NCBI GenBank assembly: GCA_013329615.1
Contig: DUKA01000161.1
Span: 1-5,155, forward strand
Reading direction: 5' to 3'
Origin: Candidatus Bathyarchaeota archaeon
GTDB taxonomy: Archaea; Thermoproteota; Bathyarchaeia; TCS64
Length of the DNA: 5,155 nucleotides
The position numbers were made by a program, and so were the translations under genes. Position 1 is the stretch's first letter. The number at the start of each line of letters is the position of its first letter. Below the pieces are notes generated by a model. The model saw only the letters and a program-made list of their open reading frames with translations. It had not been told where the DNA came from and did not search any database. Below are positions 1 to 5,155 of the stretch, in pieces.

Positions 1-621
1 GCGGAGGGCGCCGCGCTGATGACGGAGACCACCCTCAAGGTCGAGTTCCTCACAGGCGTCTACAACCTGCTCCCGAGCAAGACGCTGAGCAGGGTCGTCG
101 TCGCCAACATGAGGGAGATCGGCGCCCCCAAGTACACGAAGGATGACCTCGCCTTCGCAGCCGAGATCGCTAAGAGCTTCCCCAAGGAGCAGAAGATCGA
201 CAACCTGCGCAAGTCGAAGCTTCCCAACTGGGAGAGATACGTCGACGTGGACATCGTGACGGATATCCTCGACCCATGGAACGAGGGCGAAGTGAGCGGA
301 GGCTCGACCGACGTCTCGGACGTGAGCTGGCAGATACCGACGATGGAGTTCGGCACAGCAGCTCATGTCCTCGGCGCCCCCGGGCACAGCTGGCAGACTG
401 TCGCCTGCAGCGGCACCAGCCTCGGGCATAAGAGCCTCATCTTCGCCTCGAAGACAATGGCGGGTGCGGCGCTGGACCTGTTCACCAAATCGGAACTGCT
501 CGCCGAGGCTAGGGAGGAGCACGCCAAGAAGATGCAAGGCAGAAAATACAGGTGCGCCGTGCCCGAAGAGATAGGTCCACCGCTCGCGGTCGCCCGTGAG
601 CAGGCGGCGAAGCAGGGGTAG
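1..621 (+). CDS. AbgB-like M20 family amidohydrolase, C-terminal part (5' end outside window)
   Basis: This is the last 206 residues of a cytoplasmic metal-dependent amidohydrolase of peptidase family M20, closest to AbgB (aminobenzoyl-glutamate hydrolase subunit B) and related aminoacylases. The frame is open from base 1, so the ATG at 19 is internal and not the start. Visible signatures are the STDVSDVSW block (window residues 102-110), typical of AbgB-type enzymes; PGHSW (H129); and GHKS (H143). One of these two histidines is probably the C-terminal metal ligand. The first 57 residues match residues 274-330 of the enzyme starting at 4165 at 39 of 57 positions, so the two are paralogues. 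By that alignment the full protein would be about 479 residues, usual for the family. The C-terminus looks intact, and the gene ends 11 bases from the convergent deacylase gene. The substrate cannot be told; folate-breakdown products, N-acyl amino acids and dipeptides are all handled in this family. Confidence 0.9.
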   Translation, partial: AEGAALMTETTLKVEFLTGVYNLLPSKTLSRVVVANMREIGAPKYTKDDLAFAAEIAKSFPKEQKIDNLRKSKLPNWERYVDVDIVTDILDPWNEGEVSGGSTDVSDVSWQIPTMEFGTAAHVLGAPGHSWQTVACSGTSLGHKSLIFASKTMAGAALDLFTKSELLAEAREEHAKKMQGRKYRCAVPEEIGPPLAVAREQAAKQG

Positions 622-628
622 CGCTACC
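617..628. repeat. 12-base perfect palindrome at the convergent gene junction
   Basis: GGTAGCGCTACC is a perfect palindrome that overlaps the TAG stop of the upstream M20 gene and fills half of the 11-base gap to the convergent deacylase gene. As RNA it has no loop, so it is a poor hairpin. It is followed on the + strand by a short T-rich stretch (634-641). It could be a protein-binding or termination-related site, or chance. Confidence 0.3.
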
Positions 629-632
629 ACGC

Positions 633-2219
633 CTATCTTTTACGCAGGATTTTTCCCGAGAGCACCCCAGTGTGCTCTCCCTTCTCGATGACGATCCGCC
701 CGTTTACAATCACGAACGGGATGCCCTCAGGGTAGCAGTGCGGGTCTTCGAATGTGCCCGTGTCCTTCACCCTCGCTGGGTCGAAGACCGTGAGGTCCGC
801 CGCCATCCCGCTCTTTATGATGCCGCGATCCTGTAATCCGAGGCGAGCCGCGGGCATGCTCGTCATCCTCCTGATCGCCTCCTCCAGCGTGAAGAACCCC
901 TTCTCCACCGTGTATGTGTGGAGGTATCGGGGGAAGGCGCCGTAGCAACGTGGGTGGGGCTTCCCTTGCCCGAGTTCGCCGTAGGGGGCATGTGCCCATC
1001 CGTCGCTGCAAGGCATAACCGCCGGGTGCTTCACGAGTGTGTCGACGTCCTCCTGCTCGCCCCAGAAGGTGATGTTCATCGCCTCGGCCTCCTCCTCGAT
1101 GAGCAGGTCGCAGAGGGCGTCGACTCCGTTAGCCCCCCGTGCCTTCGCGATCTCCGCAACGCTCATACCCTCGAAGCACTTGTTTGCCGCCGACTTAACG
1201 TAGGTGACATAGACCTTGTTCAGGTCCCTCCCCTTGCGACCGGCCGCGCCCTCGAACTCCCCCCTTATACTCTCCCGGACCTCGGGGTCACGGAGCCTCC
1301 CGAGCATCTTCTTTACGCCCCCCTCCTGAGCCCAGTCGGGTATGACCTGACTAAGTAGACTTGAGCCCGCCGTGTATGGGTAGATATCCGCTGTGATGTC
1401 TAAGCCCTTCAGACGTGCCTCGTCGAGCGCCCGAAGGGTCGTCTCACCGTGGCGCTTGTTAAGCTCGGGGTTCGAGGCGCAGCTACTGCCAAGGTGGCTT
1501 ATCTGGATTGGTAAACCCGCCCTGTGCCCGAGCCGTATGGTATCGGCGAGGTTCTCCACGCCGCCACGCATGTGCGTCGAGTATAAGCCACCGTACTCGT
1601 TGAGGACGGCGCCGAGCTCGACAAGCTCATCCTCCTTGGTGAATGTCCCGGGGGGGTAACCGAGCCCCGTAGACATACCGAAGGCACCTTGCCCTAACGC
1701 CTCACGTAGGAGCCCCTTCATCCCCCTTAACTCAGCGTCGGTCGGAGGTCTGTCATCGAAACCCATCGCGTTGATCCTTATGCTGCCGTGCCCGACAAAC
1801 GGTGTGAGGTTGATCCCGGGTCCCACGGCTTCGACGCGCTTGATGAAGTCGTCCATGGTGTCCCAGTCCCAGCCGAGGCGTAGGCCCGAAGTGAAGGGCT
1901 TCAGGTATGCTATGAGTTCGTCCCTGTGTTTGTGGAGCGGGTACATGCTGAGGCCGCAGTTGCCCATCGTGGCGGTGGTTATCCCCTGGTGGATGTAACT
2001 CTCGAGGCGCGTGTTCCCGAGGATTGTGTGGTCGGCGTGCATGTGGATGTCTATCCAGCCGGGGGAGACGACGAGGCCGGAGGCGTCGATCGTCTTTTCG
2101 CCCTTCAGGTTCCCGCCAACCTCGGCGATCACACCTCCCTCGATGGCGACATCGGCCCTGAACCAAGGGGAGCCGGTGCCGTCGACGATCCTCCCGTTCT
2201 TCACGACTAGATCAAACAT
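633..2219 (-). CDS. N-acyl-D-amino-acid deacylase (D-aminoacylase family, amidohydrolase superfamily)
   Basis: A complete 528-residue zinc-dependent hydrolase of the family that removes the acyl group from N-acyl-D-amino acids, giving the free amino acid and a carboxylate. Family-typical features run in order: an N-terminal beta-sandwich start (VVKNGRIVDGTG, 5-16); the HxH motif at H59/H61; GNCG with C88, the zinc-ligand cysteine typical of D-aminoacylases; the GAFGMSTGLGYPPG block (178-191); H216 in STHMR; H242 in SHLG; D406 in CSDG, the expected catalytic aspartate; HPRCYGAFPRYL (422-433); and a C-terminal AADLTVFDP/IVNGR sandwich segment. All expected zinc and catalytic residues are present and length is near the family's usual range. 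No signal peptide is visible. The ATG at 2219 lies about 29-36 bases from a TATA-like box, implying a leaderless mRNA. The gene is divergent from the aspartoacylase-like gene and may share its control. Exact substrate and strict D-specificity are inferred; some relatives act on D-glutamate or D-aspartate derivatives. Confidence 0.93.
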   Translation of the reverse strand: MFDLVVKNGRIVDGTGSPWFRADVAIEGGVIAEVGGNLKGEKTIDASGLVVSPGWIDIHMHADHTILGNTRLESYIHQGITTATMGNCGLSMYPLHKHRDELIAYLKPFTSGLRLGWDWDTMDDFIKRVEAVGPGINLTPFVGHGSIRINAMGFDDRPPTDAELRGMKGLLREALGQGAFGMSTGLGYPPGTFTKEDELVELGAVLNEYGGLYSTHMRGGVENLADTIRLGHRAGLPIQISHLGSSCASNPELNKRHGETTLRALDEARLKGLDITADIYPYTAGSSLLSQVIPDWAQEGGVKKMLGRLRDPEVRESIRGEFEGAAGRKGRDLNKVYVTYVKSAANKCFEGMSVAEIAKARGANGVDALCDLLIEEEAEAMNITFWGEQEDVDTLVKHPAVMPCSDGWAHAPYGELGQGKPHPRCYGAFPRYLHTYTVEKGFFTLEEAIRRMTSMPAARLGLQDRGIIKSGMAADLTVFDPARVKDTGTFEDPHCYPEGIPFVIVNGRIVIEKGEHTGVLSGKILRKR

Positions 2220-2247
2220 GGATAGGACGGCTTGGTCATTGTCGGTT

Positions 2248-2255
2248 CTATATTT
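2248..2255 (-). promoter_or_regulatory. TATA-box-like promoter element for the D-aminoacylase gene
   Basis: On the minus strand this reads AAATATAG, 29-36 bases upstream of the ATG at 2219. Archaeal TATA boxes are centred about 26 bases before the transcription start, so transcription would begin at or within a few bases of the start codon. No SD sequence lies before the ATG, which agrees with a leaderless transcript. Confidence 0.55.
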
Positions 2256-2264
2256 GAAACTAGG

Positions 2265-2288
2265 GGTGAAGGATACGGTTTTTTCACC
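2265..2288. repeat. Inverted repeat in the divergent promoter region, candidate operator
   Basis: GGTGAA (2265-2270) is matched by TTCACC (2283-2288) with a 12-base spacer. A second, overlapping inverted repeat is ACGGT (2275-2279) with ACCGT (2286-2290). A further TTCACC occurs at 2320-2325. The repeats lie between the two divergent TATA-like elements, where a regulator could control both genes. The arms are short, so chance is possible. Confidence 0.35.
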
Positions 2289-2294
2289 GTTTTA

Positions 2295-2317
2295 AGCCAT
2301 CGTTTTATTAGCCATCG
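2295..2317. repeat. Direct repeat AGCCATCG x2 flanking a TATA-like box
   Basis: AGCCATCG occurs at 2295-2302 and again at 2310-2317, a 15-base period. The copies sit immediately on either side of the TTTTATTA element. Such placement would let a bound protein compete with or recruit TATA-binding protein. Operator function is inference. Confidence 0.4.
2303..2310 (+). promoter_or_regulatory. TATA-box-like promoter element for the deacylase/flavodoxin-ferredoxin operon
   Basis: TTTTATTA lies 26-33 bases before the ATG at 2336. The sequence between them is pyrimidine-rich with no SD-like purine run, consistent with a leaderless or nearly leaderless mRNA. An alternative element, TTTTAA at 2290-2295, would give a leader of roughly 20 bases. 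Confidence 0.5.
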
Positions 2318-2335
2318 GCTTCACCTCTCACCCCA

Positions 2336-3277
2336 ATGGTTCAAGGCGGCGTCTCGGCGAGGCCGGGGGAGAAGTCGATGGGCTTCCTCGACGTAGGGGA
2401 CGAGAAGTTCAAGGTGCCGATCGCCATCATCCACGGCGTATCCGCTGGGAAGACACTCGGCCTCATCGGGGGCACGCATGGCACGGAGTTCGCGAGCATA
2501 GAGGCGGTGACGAGGATCATAGGCGCCCTCGAACCAGCCGAGATGAGCGGGACGGTCCTCGCCATACCCGTCCTCAACAGGCCGCAGTTCGAGGCGAGGC
2601 AGCAGTACACGAGCCCCGTCGACGGGCTGAACCTCAACGGCGTCTTCCCCGGCGACCCCAAGGGGACGCTAACGAAGAGAATAGCACACGTCGCCTTCGA
2701 GGAGGTCGCGTCCAGATGCGACGCCCTCGTCGACTGCCACGGCGGGGACATAGACGAGGACATCAGGGGCTTCGTGGTCGCCGCCGAGGGGCAGGACGCC
2801 GCCGTCAACGCGGAGGCGCTCGTCCTCGCATCGTGTTTCCCATGCGGTCTCACACACGTCTTCCCAGCTGGGGGCGGGGCGAGTCTGAGCGCCCAGAGCA
2901 TCTACGGGATACCGACCATCATGCCCGAGGCGGGGACACCATGCCCGGTTAGGAAGGACGCGATCGACTTCCACTACGAGGGCATTATGAATGTTCTACA
3001 CCACATGGGCATCGTCCCCGGGAAGCCGAAGTACTGGAACCACAGCGTAAGCAGGAGGCGCCTCAGGGTCCTCTCCACCGGCGACGGCACGTGGCACCCA
3101 TCCGTGCCGCTGGACGACGAGGTGAAAGCGGGCGACGGGATAGGCATCGTGAAGGACCTATTCGGGAAAACCATACAGGTCGCCGTGGCTCCCGAGGAGG
3201 GGATAGTCAGCATGGCGCGTTGCTTCTACTCCGTCAAGAAGGGGGAGACGCTCGTCGTAGTCAGCGCCTTCGATTGA
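2336..3277 (+). CDS. Aspartoacylase/succinylglutamate desuccinylase-like zinc deacylase
   Basis: A complete 313-residue predicted zinc deacylase of the AstE/AspA family (COG3608-like), which hydrolyses N-acyl amino acids or related amides. Zinc ligands are recognisable as H48 and E51 in GGTHGTE and H135 in VDCHGGD. E198 in MPEAG is the expected catalytic glutamate. R88, followed by NLNGVFPG (99-106), matches the substrate-binding segment, although the usual DLNR/NLNR arginine is replaced by G102. Residues from about 241 to 313 form the C-terminal beta domain typical of this group (GDGTWHPSVPLDDEVKAGD, then APEEGIV). The start at 2336 is preferred because RPGEK..GFLDV is commonly conserved in relatives and the TATA spacing fits. 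The ATG at 2378, preceded by GGGGGAG, is a possible alternative. No signal peptide is seen. The gene leads a two-gene unit with the flavodoxin-ferredoxin. The substrate is unknown; N-acetyl-diamino acids, N-acyl-aspartate-like compounds and other amides are candidates. Confidence 0.88.
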   Translation: MVQGGVSARPGEKSMGFLDVGDEKFKVPIAIIHGVSAGKTLGLIGGTHGTEFASIEAVTRIIGALEPAEMSGTVLAIPVLNRPQFEARQQYTSPVDGLNLNGVFPGDPKGTLTKRIAHVAFEEVASRCDALVDCHGGDIDEDIRGFVVAAEGQDAAVNAEALVLASCFPCGLTHVFPAGGGASLSAQSIYGIPTIMPEAGTPCPVRKDAIDFHYEGIMNVLHHMGIVPGKPKYWNHSVSRRRLRVLSTGDGTWHPSVPLDDEVKAGDGIGIVKDLFGKTIQVAVAPEEGIVSMARCFYSVKKGETLVVVSAFD

Positions 3278-3280
3278 GGT
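3276..3280 (+). promoter_or_regulatory. Shine-Dalgarno sequence of the flavodoxin-ferredoxin gene
   Basis: GAGGT overlaps the TGA stop of the upstream deacylase gene and lies 7 bases before the ATG at 3288. It fits the archaeal anti-SD CCTCC end of 16S rRNA and supports this start and co-transcription with the preceding gene. Confidence 0.7.
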
Positions 3281-3287
3281 AGTCGAG

Positions 3288-4109
3288 ATGAAGATCAATC
3301 GGGTAAAACTCGTCTACTTCTCCCCGACGGGTTCGACGAAGAGGATCATCGAGGAAGTGGCGAAGGGGGTCGGCGCACCTGTTGAGCATATCGACCTCAC
3401 GCGCCCCGAGGCGAAGACGAGGGACTTCAAAGACTTCAGCGACGAGCTGACGATAATTGGCACCCCGGTCTACGCCGGGCTCATACCCCTCGAGGCTTCG
3501 AAGAGACTGCGCAGACTCAAGGCCCATGACACCCCCGCTGTTACAATTGTCGTCTACGGGAACAGGGCATACGAGGACGCCCTAATCGAGTTGACTGATC
3601 TTGTCTCAGAGGTCGGGTTCAAGCCCATCGCCGGCGGCGCCTTCGTCGCCGAACACTCATTCAGCACCCCCGAGGTCCTCATCGCGGAGGGGCGCCCAGA
3701 TAGCTCAGACCTGAAAAAAGCCTCGGAGTTCGGTGCAAGGATCAGGGAGAAGCTACAAGCGGCTCCGAGTATCGGCGATGTTTCGCCTGTAGTCGTGCCC
3801 GGCGTCCGCCCATACAGGGACGAGTTTCGGAAGTCCCGCGCGCCGAAACCGGGCCATGAGCCAGCAGCGCCGACTACTAGGGAAGAACTGTGCACGAAGT
3901 GTGGCCTGTGCATCGAGGTATGCCCCAACGAGGCGATCACGATCGGGCCCACCGTCGAGACGCAGAGGTACGCCTGCATGAGGTGCTACGCGTGCATCAA
4001 GAACTGCCCGACGGATGCGAGGGTGATGACACATCCATTCTTCGCCCGGGAGGCTATGTGGCTACACGACGCCTTCCCTGATAGAAAAGAGCCGGAAACG
4101 TATCTGTGA
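3288..4109 (+). CDS. EFR1-type flavodoxin-ferredoxin fusion protein (FMN plus two 4Fe-4S clusters)
   Basis: A complete 273-residue cytoplasmic electron-transfer protein. The N-terminal flavodoxin-like domain (about 5-160) has the FMN phosphate loop FSPTGSTKR (11-19), a GTPVYAG loop (58-64) and YGNRAYEDAL (90-99), which fits the second flavin-contacting loop. A linker with several prolines (about 165-197) leads to a bacterial-type ferredoxin domain with two CxxCxxCxxxCP motifs: C202, C205, C208, C212 and C230, C233, C236, C240. It should therefore carry one flavin and two [4Fe-4S] clusters. This order matches the family annotated as EFR1 ferredoxins; the physiological partner of that family is not established. 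The gene follows the aspartoacylase-like gene by 10 bases with its own SD, so the two are very probably one operon. No redox enzyme partner is encoded nearby, so its role beside hydrolases is unclear. The domain call is firm, the role open. Confidence 0.93.
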   Translation: MKINRVKLVYFSPTGSTKRIIEEVAKGVGAPVEHIDLTRPEAKTRDFKDFSDELTIIGTPVYAGLIPLEASKRLRRLKAHDTPAVTIVVYGNRAYEDALIELTDLVSEVGFKPIAGGAFVAEHSFSTPEVLIAEGRPDSSDLKKASEFGARIREKLQAAPSIGDVSPVVVPGVRPYRDEFRKSRAPKPGHEPAAPTTREELCTKCGLCIEVCPNEAITIGPTVETQRYACMRCYACIKNCPTDARVMTHPFFAREAMWLHDAFPDRKEPETYL

Positions 4110-4132
4110 TCGGCTCCCTTGGACTAGTTGAG

Positions 4133-4140
4133 CTTATACA
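4133..4140 (+). promoter_or_regulatory. TATA-box-like promoter element for the second M20 gene
   Basis: CTTATACA lies 25-32 bases before the ATG at 4165. The intervening bases are C/T-rich (T5 at 4155-4159) without any SD motif, pointing to a leaderless mRNA and a promoter independent of the upstream operon. The T-tract could also help end transcription of the preceding operon. Confidence 0.5.
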
Positions 4141-4164
4141 TCCCCAGCCACCCCTTTTTCTCCC

Positions 4165-5155
4165 ATGGCCAAGGATACTGCATGGGGCTGGATCGACCAG
4201 AACCAGAAGAGGATCATAGAGGTCGCCGACACGATCTGGGGCTACGCCGAGCTCGGATTAACTGAGACGAAGAGCTCGAAGCTACTCCAGGACGAGTTGA
4301 AGAAGCATGGTTTCAAGGTGGAGGCGGGCGTGGCGGGCATGCCGACCGCCTTCATCGCAACGTGGGGCAGCGGAAAGCCCGTAATAGGCATCATGGGTGA
4401 GTTCGACGCCCTGCCCGGTATAAGCAACAAGGTTGAGCCAGTGAAGACGCCATTGAAGGAGGGCGCGCCGGGGCACGGCTGCGGCCACCATATACACGGC
4501 ACGAGCGGCGTCGCCGGAGCCATCGCTGCACGCTACGAGATGGAGAAGAAGGGCATCAAGGGCACAGTCAAATTCTTCGGCACCCCCGCCGAGGAGAACT
4601 TCGTCGGCAAGGTTTACATGGTGCGCGCCGGCCTCTTCGACGGCATCGACGCGGTCATCAGCCACCACCCCGACTCGATCAACACCGCCACAGTCGGCAG
4701 CAGCACCGCCGTCAACGGCGTCAAGTTCCACTACTACGGCAAGACGAGCCACGCCGCGGGCAGCCCCGAGCAGGGCAGAAGCGCCCTAGACGCGATCGAG
4801 CTCATGAACGTAGGCGTCAACTACCTCCGCGAACACGTCATCCAGGAGGCGCGATTCCACTACGTCATCGAGGTCGGCGGAGGGCAGCCGAACGTCGTCC
4901 CAGACTACGCCCGCAGCTGGTACTACATCCGTGCGCCGCAGCGCGACCAACTCGACGGCATCTACAAGAGGATAATCAAGATCGCCGAGGGCGCCGCGTT
5001 GATGACGGAGACAACCCTCAAGGTCGAGTTCATCATGGGTCTCTACAACCTAATCCCCAACAGGGCGATATCCGAGGTCATCGTCGGCAACATGAAGGAG
5101 ATAGGCGCCCCCAAGTACACGAAGGAGGAGCTCGCCTACGCCAAAAAGATCAACG
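4165..5155 (+). CDS. AbgB-like M20 family metallo-amidohydrolase, N-terminal 330 residues (3' end outside window)
   Basis: The first 330 codons of a metal-dependent amidohydrolase (peptidase M20, AbgB/aminoacylase type) that cleaves the amide bond of N-acyl or aminobenzoyl amino acids or small peptides. Metal-site motifs are in order: GEFDALPG (78-85); GHGCGHH (103-109), with C106 and H108 as likely ligands; PAEE (141-144), with catalytic and ligand glutamates E143/E144; and SHHP (166-169). The lid/dimerisation domain starts near residue 187, with TSHAAGSPEQGRSALDA (194-210), then GGGQPNVVPD (238-247). No signal peptide is seen, so it is cytoplasmic. The start follows a TATA-like element at leaderless spacing. 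About 150 residues, including the STDV..DVSW block and last metal histidine, should follow beyond the window. From residue 274 on it matches the start of the gene at the left edge (79-80 % of bases, 39 of 57 residues), marking a diverged paralogue. Exact substrate unknown. Confidence 0.92.
   Translation, partial: MAKDTAWGWIDQNQKRIIEVADTIWGYAELGLTETKSSKLLQDELKKHGFKVEAGVAGMPTAFIATWGSGKPVIGIMGEFDALPGISNKVEPVKTPLKEGAPGHGCGHHIHGTSGVAGAIAARYEMEKKGIKGTVKFFGTPAEENFVGKVYMVRAGLFDGIDAVISHHPDSINTATVGSSTAVNGVKFHYYGKTSHAAGSPEQGRSALDAIELMNVGVNYLREHVIQEARFHYVIEVGGGQPNVVPDYARSWYYIRAPQRDQLDGIYKRIIKIAEGAALMTETTLKVEFIMGLYNLIPNRAISEVIVGNMKEIGAPKYTKEELAYAKKIN

Noticed and set aside
19..621. A short independent gene starting at ATG 19
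   Set aside because: The frame is open to base 1, and the preceding six codons match the corresponding internal codons of the second M20 gene, so this ATG is internal and the gene is cut by the window edge.
918..1358. 146-codon open frame on the plus strand
   Set aside because: It is antisense to the D-aminoacylase, whose conserved motifs cover the region; no domain or promoter supports it.
1650..1656. Run of seven G as a possible frameshift site in the D-aminoacylase gene
   Set aside because: The frame is continuous through it and encodes the conserved GYPPG segment, so no frameshift is indicated.
1753..2166. 137-codon minus-strand frame overlapping the D-aminoacylase start region
   Set aside because: It is an alternative frame of the same strand, rich in Arg/His/Pro, typical of a frame-shifted reading of a GC-rich gene.
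2341..2901. 186-codon open frame on the minus strand
   Set aside because: It lies entirely antisense to the well-supported zinc deacylase, encodes a low-complexity Ser/Pro/Ala-rich sequence and has no recognisable motif; such frames are common opposite GC-rich genes.
4112..4134. Hairpin terminator after the flavodoxin-ferredoxin gene
   Set aside because: Only a four-base stem (GCTC/GAGC) can be drawn with a 13-base loop and no adjoining T-run; too weak to annotate.
4282..4752. 156-codon minus-strand frame
   Set aside because: It is antisense to the M20 gene and covers its metal-site codons; the predicted sequence is Val/Ala/Asp-rich with no known motif.
1..5155. Mobile element using the two M20 copies as terminal direct repeats
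   Set aside because: The copies are diverged coding sequences, there is no transposase or integrase, and the similarity is explained by gene paralogy.

Overview
The window most likely comes from a GC-rich archaeon, probably a Thermoproteota/Bathyarchaeia-type lineage (lineage is inference). Three AT-rich, TATA-box-like elements sit about 26-36 bases upstream of start codons, and those starts have pyrimidine-rich or featureless leaders with no Shine-Dalgarno (SD) sequence. The one clearly downstream operon gene does have an SD sequence (GAGGT). Leaderless first genes plus SD-led internal genes is a common archaeal pattern. AGG codons for arginine, ATA codons for isoleucine and the kinds of enzyme present fit the same picture, but none of this fixes the lineage.

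Layout. Positions 1-621 (+) are the C-terminal part of an AbgB-like M20 metallo-amidohydrolase whose start lies outside the window. Positions 633-2219 (-) are a complete N-acyl-D-amino-acid deacylase (D-aminoacylase family), convergent with the first gene and separated from it by 11 bases. Positions 2220-2335 form a compact divergent promoter region with short direct and inverted repeats. Positions 2336-3277 (+) are an aspartoacylase/succinylglutamate-desuccinylase-like zinc deacylase. Positions 3288-4109 (+) are a flavodoxin-ferredoxin fusion (EFR1 type), 10 bases downstream in the same transcription unit. Positions 4110-4164 hold another promoter. Positions 4165-5155 (+) are the N-terminal 330 codons of a second AbgB-like M20 enzyme, a paralogue of the first, running off the right edge. 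Coding density is very high and no gap exceeds 116 bases. I see no tRNA, rRNA, CRISPR array, insertion sequence or transporter.

How the genes may work together. Four of the five genes are metal-dependent hydrolases that cleave N-acyl or amide bonds next to amino acids. They belong to three unrelated folds: M20 (twice), the amidohydrolase TIM barrel, and the AstE/aspartoacylase carboxypeptidase-like fold. None shows a signal peptide, so all are probably cytoplasmic and act on imported or internally produced N-acyl amino acids or small peptides, possibly including D-amino-acid compounds from bacterial cell-wall debris. The flavodoxin-ferredoxin protein is the odd member. It may link amino-acid release to low-potential electron flow, or may simply be co-transcribed. 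The joint pathway is inference; the enzyme families are well supported by visible motifs.
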